Of a DNA stretch of 5,115 nt, positions 1 through 5,115 are shown piece after piece; the stretch's first letter is position 1, and each line of letters begins with the position of its first letter. The stretch covers positions 384-5,498 of the forward strand of contig DTUG01000246.1 of assembly GCA_012964275.1 (NCBI GenBank), read 5' to 3'. The notes beneath the pieces were generated by a model. It did not search any database. It saw only the letters and a list, made by a program, of their open reading frames with translations, and was not told where the DNA came from. A program made the position numbers and the translations under genes. The DNA is from Fidelibacterota bacterium (GTDB taxonomy: Bacteria > Fidelibacterota > Marinisomatia > Marinisomatales > UBA1611).

Positions 1-38
1 CAGGTGTTGATCTCTTGTACAATGCCCGTACTAATCTT
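1..38 (+). repeat. 38-bp direct repeat, copy 1 (partner at 3108-3145)
   Basis: Bases 1-38 equal bases 3108-3145 except at base 24 (G here, A in the partner), giving 37 of 38 identities in the same orientation. Identity ends sharply: base 39 is T here and G at the matching position. The left limit is the window edge, so the true repeat may be much longer. Confidence 0.95.
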
Positions 39-53
39 TCACCCAATTATTAA
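1..53 (+). pseudogene. Fragment of a paralogue of the LamG/T9SS surface-protein gene
   Basis: Read in the frame starting at base 3, this stretch encodes GVDLLYNARTNL, followed by four unrelated residues (SPNY) and a TAA stop at 51-53. The first twelve residues match GVDLLYNTRTNL in the Ig-like module of the large surface protein (its residues 328-339), with one difference (Ala for Thr). Homology stops after base 38, where the sequence becomes the 3' part of the minus-strand SDR gene. The fragment is therefore the internal piece of a second copy of that gene, cut off on its 3' side. How much of the copy lies to the left cannot be seen, because the window starts inside the match. It could be a genuine rearranged paralogue or an assembly join; the match itself is far too long to be chance. 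Confidence 0.75.
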
Positions 54-663
54 AATTTTCATCATTGAATAGTTCGTCTGTAAGATCAGTGTGAATAAAA
101 CCGGGTGCTATGGCATTCACATTTATACCTTTTTTGGCCCATTCGAGTGCCAAGGTTCTGGTCAGTTGGTTGATGGCCCCTTTTGATGATGCATAGGCAA
201 CATTTTTCTCTCGAGCAAGGTTACTTATCAGAGAAGAAATATTTATAATTTTTCCGGGTTTGCTGGAAAGATGATGGTAGAATTGTTGGCAAAGAATAAA
301 AACTGCATCCAGATTGGTGGTCAATACTTTTCTGAAGTCTTCTAGTTTAATATCACTGGCAGCTTCTCTGTGAATTGTTCCCGCATTGTTGATAAGAATG
401 TTTATTGGTCCATGTTTATCACAAATTTGATCATACCATTCAGGTATTCCTGATGCATCAGAAAAATCGTAGGCAGAAATTCCGATTTTCCGTTCTGGGA
501 ATCTTGCTTCTAGAATATTCCTTACTAGAGCTAAATCATCACTGTGTCGACTATTTAGAATTAAATCCGCATTAGCTTCGAGTAATTTTGTGGCAATGGC
601 AAGGCCTATTCCCTTTGAACTGCCAGTAACCAAAGCAGTTGAATTTTCTAGACTAATTATCAA
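31..663 (-). CDS. C-terminally truncated SDR oxidoreductase, gluconate 5-dehydrogenase-like
   Basis: This is a classical short-chain dehydrogenase: a Rossmann-fold NAD(P)(H)-dependent cytosolic oxidoreductase. The cofactor motif TGSSKGIG is at residues 13-20 and NNAG at 92-95. The catalytic tetrad is N117, S144, Y157 and K161 (YASSK), and the post-catalytic APG is at 186-188. The NSR sequence after the second strand (37-39) suggests NADP(H) preference, by inference. The tail (APGFIHTDLT, then ELFNDENFNNW) recalls gluconate 5-dehydrogenases and related sugar-acid SDRs. At 210 residues it is about 45 short of the usual ~255: the RxPxGRWG segment and the final strand ending in a VDGG-type motif are missing. 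K209 (in part), D210 and the TAG stop are encoded by the repeat at 1-38, so the native 3' end was replaced. The missing part shapes the substrate pocket and subunit contacts, so the product is probably inactive. The best start is TTG at 661-663, with no clear Shine-Dalgarno sequence. It lies 14 bp after the upstream SDR stop, so translational coupling is likely. The exact substrate is not determinable. Confidence 0.85.
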   Translation of the reverse strand: MIISLENSTALVTGSSKGIGLAIATKLLEANADLILNSRHSDDLALVRNILEARFPERKIGISAYDFSDASGIPEWYDQICDKHGPINILINNAGTIHREAASDIKLEDFRKVLTTNLDAVFILCQQFYHHLSSKPGKIINISSLISNLAREKNVAYASSKGAINQLTRTLALEWAKKGINVNAIAPGFIHTDLTDELFNDENFNNWVKD

Positions 664-677
664 GAAAACACAATGAT

Positions 678-1457
678 TTATTTTGCTGTAAATCCACCAT
701 CGATCATCATGTTCGCACCTGTGATAAATGATGCATCATCGGACGAAAGATATAGGTATAATTTTGCAACTTCATCGGGACTGGCAATACGACCAAGAGG
801 ATGCCCGTCATAAATCATTTTCCAAAATTGATCTTCATCACCTGACTCTTTAGCGGAAGCGTGTACGAGTGGTGTATCCACAGTTCCGGGGCAAACAGCA
901 ACGACCCTGATATTATCACCCGCGTAATCAATTGCCATCTGTCTTGTTAGCTGTGCTACGGCCCCTTTGGAAGCGGCATATGCTCCCTGTGTGGGTATAC
1001 CCACATGGCTGGAGATGGAACCCGTATTAATGATGAGCCCACCGCCGTTTTCTTTCATGGATGGTATTAAATGCTTGGCATTGAAATACAATGATTTCAC
1101 ATTTACATCAAATGTTTTATCCCATAGCTCTTCTGGAGTTTCATGGATCTGAAAGGCATGTGCGACCGCAGCATTATTAATCATTATATCTATGCGGCCG
1201 AATGTTGATCTGGCAAGATTCATATACTTACGGACATCATTTTCGATAGAGATGTCGCAGCATAAAGGGAAAAAGGTGTCTGGGTATCTGGATAATTCTT
1301 CTGAAAATATTTCATCCATATTCTCGTTGTTATCAACACCTATAAATCCTTGAACCCCAGCAGACAAGAATAGTTTCGCGATTGATTTGCCGATACCTGA
1401 TGCTATACCGGTGCAGATGACTATCTTTGAAGATATGTCTAGAATATTACTATTCAT
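678..1457 (-). CDS. SDR family oxidoreductase, complete, NAD-type
   Basis: This is a full-length (259-residue) classical short-chain dehydrogenase, expected to oxidise or reduce a hydroxyl/keto group in the cytosol. Motifs in order: TGIASGIG at 16-23 for dinucleotide binding; D42 at the end of the second strand, which favours NAD(H) over NADP(H); NNAA at 94-97, a conservative change from NNAG; catalytic N119, S147, Y160 and K164 (YAASK); CPGTVDTP at 189-196; a GR-x-x-x-x-x-EV helix start near 222-230; and the terminal IDGGF at 252-256. The CPGTVDTP segment and C-terminus resemble sugar-acid and hydroxy-acid SDRs, such as 2-keto-3-deoxy-L-fuconate dehydrogenase-like and BDH2-like enzymes, but the substrate is a guess. 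The ATG at 1455-1457 gives the standard short N-terminus; only a weak purine stretch (AGAG) lies upstream. It is the first gene of the minus-strand SDR pair. The second SDR, with a different cofactor signature, could carry out the reverse redox step on the same carbon or a neighbouring one. Confidence 0.93.
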   Translation of the reverse strand: MNSNILDISSKIVICTGIASGIGKSIAKLFLSAGVQGFIGVDNNENMDEIFSEELSRYPDTFFPLCCDISIENDVRKYMNLARSTFGRIDIMINNAAVAHAFQIHETPEELWDKTFDVNVKSLYFNAKHLIPSMKENGGGLIINTGSISSHVGIPTQGAYAASKGAVAQLTRQMAIDYAGDNIRVVAVCPGTVDTPLVHASAKESGDEDQFWKMIYDGHPLGRIASPDEVAKLYLYLSSDDASFITGANMMIDGGFTAK

Positions 1458-1655
1458 GTTTAAGGTATCTCTATCCGTGTATCATGAAATTTGATTAAAG
1501 CATGCTGCTTGAAGATAGAAACAGTATCTTTTTACCACAAGATAAATGACTGTAACGGAGTTGTTTTAATATAACCTAATTCACCTTATGCAGATTATAA
1601 ATCAACTGAAAAATTGTATACCGCCATGTAGATGGTTCTCATTATTGTTACTTAA

Positions 1656-1716
1656 TTGGTAGACTTTTTTTCTATAGAAAATTGCCCGTTCTTGATACGG
1701 TTGGCGTATCTACCAA
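1656..1716. repeat. Nested inverted repeats, candidate alternative RNA hairpins
   Basis: TTGGTAGA (1656-1663) is the exact reverse complement of TCTACCAA (1709-1716). Inside that span, GATACG (1694-1699) and CGTATC (1705-1710) form a 6-bp stem with a 5-base loop. The two pairings share bases 1709-1710 and so exclude each other. GTTGG (1700-1704) can also pair with CCAAC (1713-1717). Short inverted repeats are frequent by chance in AT-rich DNA, so function is not shown. Confidence 0.3.
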
Positions 1717-1737
1717 CAGTTGACCCTAGATAAAGCA

Positions 1738-1771
1738 GGCTAGTTTTGAAAAAAACTTTGTTAGGGTAGCC
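1738..1771. repeat. Imperfect hairpin in intergenic region
   Basis: AGTTTT (1742-1747) pairs with AAAACT (1752-1757) across a GAAA loop, and the outer arms GGCTA (1738-1742) and TAGCC (1767-1771) are also complementary, leaving a bulge between. CCCTA (1724-1728) and TAGGG (1762-1766) form another flanking pair that competes with the outer arms. There is no U-tract following a GC-rich stem, so it is not a standard terminator. Confidence 0.25.
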
Positions 1772-1925
1772 AAGTAAAATACCAATAAAGTTTCCTTTCT
1801 TTCATCGAATTTTCCAATCTGTTAGAGCTGCCCCCCATTCAGAGAACATAAGGACAGTGTCTGCGTTATTTTTTATTTTTATAGGTATTCTTATGATTCC
1901 TTTTCTAATCTAATTGGATAAAAGA

Positions 1926-1936
1926 CGGTAATACCG
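1926..1936. promoter_or_regulatory. Perfect 11-bp palindrome, possible operator
   Basis: CGGTA-A-TACCG is a perfect palindrome around a central A, with partly symmetric flanks (AAAG to the left, CTTT to the right). It sits between the divergent genes, about 200 bp upstream of the surface-protein start, where a regulator dimer could bind. No second copy was noticed in the window, so this is only a candidate. Confidence 0.2.
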
Positions 1937-2096
1937 CTTTAATGTTATTCATGGAAGGTAGGATAATTATAGCGATAGAAAATAAAAAATAACTTGTACT
2001 ATGGGTTCGTTTTCTATTACTATATGAAGCCGATATTTGAGTGTCTTTATTGGTATCGCAAAAGCCGGGCATCATTATCGGGGTAGTAAAATAGAT

Positions 2097-2102
2097 TATA
2101 TA
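2097..2102 (+). promoter_or_regulatory. Possible -10 element for the surface-protein gene
   Basis: TATATA lies 26 bases upstream of the ATG at 2129 and 14 bases upstream of the ribosome binding site, a sensible place for a -10 box. No convincing -35 hexamer is seen 16-18 bases further upstream (the sequence there is ATTATC-like). The local AT-richness makes a chance match easy. Confidence 0.25.
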
Positions 2103-2116
2103 CAGTGGAAGCACAT

Positions 2117-2122
2117 GGAGGT
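2117..2122 (+). promoter_or_regulatory. Strong Shine-Dalgarno that fixes the start at 2129
   Basis: GGAGGT followed by six bases and ATG at 2129-2131 is an ideal ribosome binding site. It rules out the in-frame GTG at 2105, whose coding stretch would run through the Shine-Dalgarno and would put eight polar residues before the signal peptide. Confidence 0.9.
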
Positions 2123-2128
2123 ACGCAA

Positions 2129-4486
2129 ATGGGAAAAAAATCGGTATTAATAATTACGCTGTTCTGTGTAACATCTTTTCTGGTAGCACAGCCCACCTTT
2201 GGGCCCTACACCAGTGATGATAATACAGTAATACTCATGCACTTTAATTCTGACGTTTCTAACGAAGGAAATGGGGGAGCAGCAACAGCTACAGGCAGTG
2301 TCACTTTTGACGATGCCGGGAAACATGGTAATGCTGCATACTTTGACAACAGCGCATACAATGTAAACGACACAACCGTAGCTGCGAATGATACTTCGTA
2401 TCTGACCCTGGCTGATCATGACAATCTGGATATCACTGAAAGTTGGACCATTGAGTTCTGGGCCAAATCAAAATCACGTAATGATTGGAGCAGTGGGCCC
2501 GAGATTGTATCTAAAGTTGACACCGTTTCGACCACCTTTTGGTGGAACGGTGGAACATTGTCCAACTATGCTGTTCGATTGAATGGGAACAACGCTGATT
2601 CTCGATGGCGAGATACAGATAGCACATTGAGGCGTGATCTCAATGTTGGAGATGTTGCTAAAATTGATTCAAGCACAATGGCATACCCCTGGGTACATGT
2701 CACATACATCCATGATTTTGATTCTCGTTTTGAAGGAATCTTTGCTCATGATGTAGACGGCAACCTGTTGGGACATTCCTACAGCCGATTCCATTGTGGA
2801 ACATCCTACCTGGAAGATCGTTGGTACCAGCATAGCCCAACCAGTGGCGGACACGCTATGACCAATGGCCTGCCACTTTATATCGGCATGAATCCGGATA
2901 ACAGTCATACTTTTGATGGTTGGCTGGATGAGCTGCGCGTGAGCAATGTTGTTCGCGGATTTGCCAGCGCTCCGCCTCTTGCTGAGCATGGCTGGAACAA
3001 TGGGCAGGATGGTACCCTTGGAAAGCACAATCCTCGTACCGGAGCTGGAACTCATACGGTTGGGATTGATGTGATGCAGTTCAATGCATCCGGCACATAT
3101 TCGATCACAGGTGTTGATCTCTTGTACAATACCCGTACTAATCTTGATGAACAATGGGCGCCAGATAATACTGGCTGGACTACAGTAGCCATGACTGGCC
3201 CAACTGGTTTACACTGGACTGGCTCCTTCCCAATAGGAGACCGTGGCACATGGCATGAGTATTATTTTAAGATCACTGATGCAGATGGTATTGTTCACGA
3301 TTATGGCACCAGTGCAGAAGGCGATTCCTGGGATAACGACGATTTTCAAGTCCAAAATGACTCCACCTACTACACGGTTGTTGTGGTTGATGACAATTCC
3401 CTCGTCCTTGATATGGATTTTGAAACCTTTGAAGATGACGATGATCCTGCTGATAATTCTGTCTATGGCTGGAACGTGGATGTTTATGGTAATTATGCGC
3501 TTGGTGATGAAGTACCTGATGCAGATTTTGGTATGCAGGAGAGCGAAACTTCTTACGAATGGTTAGATGGTGTGCCTTCTTACATCGAAATCCGGGATGG
3601 ACAAGCATTGCACTCTGATGAGTTTACCCACAGTGTCTATTTCAACCTGGGTCATAACTCTGAAGGTGTTGTAAATCATAACTTGATTTTGATGTCAACA
3701 CAGTCTGGTGGGCGTTATAACCAGGATGGTAGCGCATTTTGGCTCGATAATTATGCTATTGAGGTTCATGATGACGGTGCCGGAGGAAGCAAGGTTTGGA
3801 ACTATAGTACTCTCATTGGTGATTTGTCCTGGGCCTGGTGCTATGAATTAGCCCAGGAACAAAACTTTCACTTCTCCATCCAACCGCATGAATGGTGGCA
3901 CATGGTCGTTGCCATGGACTTCGATCATGAAGCCAGCACTGGAACATTTTACTCATTGATCGTTAATGAAGATATGGAACAGGTAGGTACATTCCATGCT
4001 CACGAGCAGCACATTCCTGCAACAACTTTTGATGGATTGTGGCGCCTCGGTACGCGTGGCGGGCCTGATGCGCACGCATGGCCTGTTGGTTATGCGGATA
4101 ATATCAAGGTCTGGAACTATGCAATTACACCGGATAATGATCCGGATGGTATTTACCATGGTTTAATGCCTGGTTTATCAACGGATGACGAATCTATCTT
4201 AAACCCAGATGTTTTCGAGCTGACTCAGAATTACCCCAATCCGTTTAACCCGACTACTACCTTTGATCTGACTATATCAGGGTCGCAGAATGTTGATTTT
4301 GCGATATATAATATTGTTGGTCAGCGTGTAAAAACGCTTGTAGCGCGAACTATGCCAGCTGGGGTTTACAACATCTCTTGGGATGGAAGGACCATGGAAG
4401 GGCTAGAAGCTGCCAGTGGTATATATATTGCGAAAGCTATTGGAGACGACTTTAATTTTCAGAAGAAGATAACTCTTCTCCGGTAA
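2129..4486 (+). CDS. Secreted LamG/Ig-like protein with T9SS type A sorting domain
   Basis: This 785-residue protein is predicted to cross the inner membrane by Sec and the outer membrane by the type IX secretion system, ending on the cell surface or outside. A signal peptide occupies residues 1-20 (KK at 3-4, hydrophobic 5-20, likely cleavage after LVA). A first LamG/concanavalin A-like domain spans about 30-277, with WTIEFWAKS at 106-114 and closing GWLDELRVSNVVR at 264-276. An Ig-like sandwich module follows at about 305-410 (DLLYNTRTN, then HEYYFKITDADG at 376-387). A second LamG-like domain lies at about 424-666, closing with ADNIKVWNYAIT at 656-667. The T9SS sorting domain is 695-785 (NYPNPFNPTTTFDL, GQRVKTL, SGIYIAKA, KKITLLR). 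The protein is acidic, including DDDD at 436-439. No catalytic domain is recognised, so a binding or adhesive role, perhaps to glycans, is inference. The start is set by the Shine-Dalgarno GGAGGT. The gene stands alone on its strand between the intergenic region and a strong terminator. Part of its Ig-like coding sequence recurs at 1-38. Confidence 0.92.
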   Translation: MGKKSVLIITLFCVTSFLVAQPTFGPYTSDDNTVILMHFNSDVSNEGNGGAATATGSVTFDDAGKHGNAAYFDNSAYNVNDTTVAANDTSYLTLADHDNLDITESWTIEFWAKSKSRNDWSSGPEIVSKVDTVSTTFWWNGGTLSNYAVRLNGNNADSRWRDTDSTLRRDLNVGDVAKIDSSTMAYPWVHVTYIHDFDSRFEGIFAHDVDGNLLGHSYSRFHCGTSYLEDRWYQHSPTSGGHAMTNGLPLYIGMNPDNSHTFDGWLDELRVSNVVRGFASAPPLAEHGWNNGQDGTLGKHNPRTGAGTHTVGIDVMQFNASGTYSITGVDLLYNTRTNLDEQWAPDNTGWTTVAMTGPTGLHWTGSFPIGDRGTWHEYYFKITDADGIVHDYGTSAEGDSWDNDDFQVQNDSTYYTVVVVDDNSLVLDMDFETFEDDDDPADNSVYGWNVDVYGNYALGDEVPDADFGMQESETSYEWLDGVPSYIEIRDGQALHSDEFTHSVYFNLGHNSEGVVNHNLILMSTQSGGRYNQDGSAFWLDNYAIEVHDDGAGGSKVWNYSTLIGDLSWAWCYELAQEQNFHFSIQPHEWWHMVVAMDFDHEASTGTFYSLIVNEDMEQVGTFHAHEQHIPATTFDGLWRLGTRGGPDAHAWPVGYADNIKVWNYAITPDNDPDGIYHGLMPGLSTDDESILNPDVFELTQNYPNPFNPTTTFDLTISGSQNVDFAIYNIVGQRVKTLVARTMPAGVYNISWDGRTMEGLEAASGIYIAKAIGDDFNFQKKITLLR
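3108..3145 (+). repeat. 38-bp direct repeat, copy 2 inside the surface-protein gene
   Basis: This is the partner of bases 1-38 (37 of 38 identical; A at 3131 versus G at 24). It lies in the Ig-like module and encodes residues 328-339 (GVDLLYNTRTNL) in frame. The single difference changes Thr to Ala, as expected from coding paralogues rather than from a mobile-element end. Confidence 0.95.
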
Positions 4487-4499
4487 ATCTGAATAAAAC

Positions 4500-4546
4500 A
4501 AATAAAGCGCGGGGAGAACGACATGTCTCCCCGCGCTTTATTTTTT
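4500..4546 (+). terminator. Strong intrinsic terminator, probably bidirectional
   Basis: Bases 4500-4517 are perfectly complementary to 4526-4543: an 18-bp stem with a GC-rich core (GCGCGGGGAGA) and an 8-base loop (ACGACATG), ending in a T-run (4541-4546). It begins 13 bases after the TAA of the surface-protein gene. The A-rich left flank (AAAACAAATAAA) supplies a U-tract for the opposite strand, so it could also stop minus-strand transcription. Confidence 0.93.
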
Positions 4547-4564
4547 CCTGAGTATGGTACGCTG

Positions 4565-5115
4565 ATGGGGAAAATAAATAATTTTCTATGTCCGGTTATA
4601 ACCATGGTTGGTCTGGCAGTATGCACTTCTTGTAATATATCCGAGCCTATAGAATTTTATTCCCCGGCCCCTGGATTAGTCAGAGTTCTATTGAAGTCTG
4701 ATAATACCGATACTAGTATTAACATTCTTGGAGTTGATTATTCCATCTCTGAACAGGATTCAATGGATCTTTTGGTCTATCAGGGTAAAGTATTTAACTC
4801 AGATTCCAACTATGCCATACTCTTCCACAATGTAAAATCCTGGAGACAGGAAGAATTTATATATAACCTGCTGGACTGGAATTCCAGTACGGGCTATACT
4901 GTGTTCAAGGTCTTTGAGAGTCATGTGCCCCCTGGGGAGTATGATATGATTACTTTGGGTTTGAAAGCAAGTGTGATGGATATAGGCCCCTATCTTATTC
5001 CTATCTCATTACCCCAGGACACAGAAGGAGTTATGTCCCTACCGGTAACGTTCCATGTCGATGAGCAGGGAGTTACAGAGATCACCCTATCTATCAAGCC
5101 TTTTGTCAGCATGTC
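4565..5115 (+). CDS. Probable lipoprotein of unknown function, 3' end outside window
   Basis: An open frame starts at ATG 4565 and runs for 183 codons plus two bases to the window edge with no stop; the protein is incomplete at its C-terminus. The start reads MGKINNFLCPVITMVGLAVC, then TSCN. This looks like a short export signal with a lipobox-like cysteine at C23 (T-S-C) or, less typically, C20, so it is probably a lipid-anchored envelope protein. The rest is beta-rich: GLVRVLLKS at 37-45, ILGVDYSI at 54-61, VPPGEYDMITLGLKAS at 121-136, and LPVTFHVDEQGVTEITLSIK at 159-178. That order (GxVRVxL strand, PxGxY, a late strand with TxITLxI) faintly recalls DUF4382-like proteins, but I cannot assign a family firmly. 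No Shine-Dalgarno is visible and no in-frame upstream start exists after the terminator. The start lies only 18 bases beyond the terminator T-run, leaving hardly any room for a promoter. Confidence 0.72.
   Translation, partial: MGKINNFLCPVITMVGLAVCTSCNISEPIEFYSPAPGLVRVLLKSDNTDTSINILGVDYSISEQDSMDLLVYQGKVFNSDSNYAILFHNVKSWRQEEFIYNLLDWNSSTGYTVFKVFESHVPPGEYDMITLGLKASVMDIGPYLIPISLPQDTEGVMSLPVTFHVDEQGVTEITLSIKPFVSM

Larger units (their letters stand above)
1458..2128. other. Divergent AT-rich intergenic region, no convincing gene
   Basis: About 670 bases separate the minus-strand SDR pair from the plus-strand surface-protein gene, so the promoters of both should lie here. The longest open frame inside it (1905-2114, minus, GTG start) has no ribosome binding site, no recognisable motif and low-complexity hydrophobic content, and it overlaps the upstream region of the real gene. 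I see no tRNA, rRNA, CRISPR or insertion-sequence ends. It does contain several inverted repeats: 1656-1663 with 1709-1716, 1694-1699 with 1705-1710, 1738-1757 and 1926-1936. The length is generous for two promoters, so it may hold a small RNA, a regulatory leader or decayed sequence. Confidence 0.7.

Noticed and set aside
1..38. Repeat as a transposon end, attachment site or diversity-generating template
   Set aside because: The repeat is in-frame coding sequence of an Ig-like module; there is no terminal inverted repeat, target duplication, transposase, integrase or reverse transcriptase in view, and the single mismatch shows no adenine-specific mutation pattern.
967..1152. Plus-strand open frame opposite the complete SDR
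   Set aside because: It lies wholly antisense to a gene with all SDR motifs; a shadow of that coding sequence.
1588..1662. 24-codon plus-strand open frame
   Set aside because: No Shine-Dalgarno, no recognisable protein features and too short to separate from chance in AT-rich DNA.
1905..2114. 69-residue minus-strand open frame in the intergenic region
   Set aside because: GTG start, no ribosome binding site, low-complexity content, and it overlaps the upstream region of the surface-protein gene.
2105..2128. In-frame GTG start extending the surface protein by eight residues
   Set aside because: The extension covers the ideal Shine-Dalgarno GGAGGT and would place polar residues before a standard signal peptide; ATG at 2129 is clearly better.
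1458..2128. tRNA, CRISPR array or riboswitch in the intergenic region
   Set aside because: No TTCGA-type T-loop with matching acceptor stem, no regularly spaced direct repeats and no recognisable riboswitch core was seen by eye.
2147..4159. Several open frames of 65-161 codons on both strands within the surface-protein gene
   Set aside because: All overlap the 785-residue protein with its clear domains, have no ribosome binding sites and show no protein-like composition.

Overview
The window looks like bacterial DNA from the FCB side of the tree, probably a marine Marinimicrobia/Ignavibacteria/KSB1-like lineage. The main clue is the large plus-strand protein, which ends in a type IX secretion (T9SS) type A sorting domain with the 'NYPNPFNPTT' opening common in those groups. 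The placement is by motif only, with no marker gene, so the phylum is an inference.

Layout: (1) Bases 1-53 hold the torn edge of a second copy of the large surface-protein gene. Bases 1-38 match 3108-3145 at 37 of 38 positions and then abruptly become a different gene. (2) Bases 31-1457 carry two minus-strand short-chain dehydrogenase/reductase (SDR) genes, 14 bp apart and probably one operon. The upstream one (678-1457) is complete and looks NAD-type. The downstream one (31-663) resembles gluconate 5-dehydrogenase and has lost its C-terminal ~45 residues at the junction with the repeat; its last residue and stop codon come from the foreign segment. (3) Bases 1458-2128 are a divergent, AT-rich intergenic region with several inverted repeats but no convincing gene. 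(4) Bases 2129-4486 encode a 785-residue secreted protein: signal peptide, LamG-like domain, Ig-like module, second LamG-like domain, T9SS sorting domain. It has a textbook ribosome binding site. (5) Bases 4500-4546 form a very strong, probably bidirectional terminator. (6) From 4565 to the window edge runs the 5' part of a probable lipoprotein gene of unknown function, with weak resemblance to DUF4382-like proteins.

How the parts fit: the SDR pair suggests sugar or sugar-acid oxidation-reduction, and the LamG surface protein could bind glycans or other surfaces, so a carbohydrate-use neighbourhood is plausible but unproven. The most interesting observation is the junction near base 38. A near-identical piece of a paralogous T9SS surface-protein gene has been joined into the 3' end of an SDR gene. 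This points either to real recombination among members of a surface-protein family or to an assembly join caused by that repeat family; the sequence alone cannot decide.
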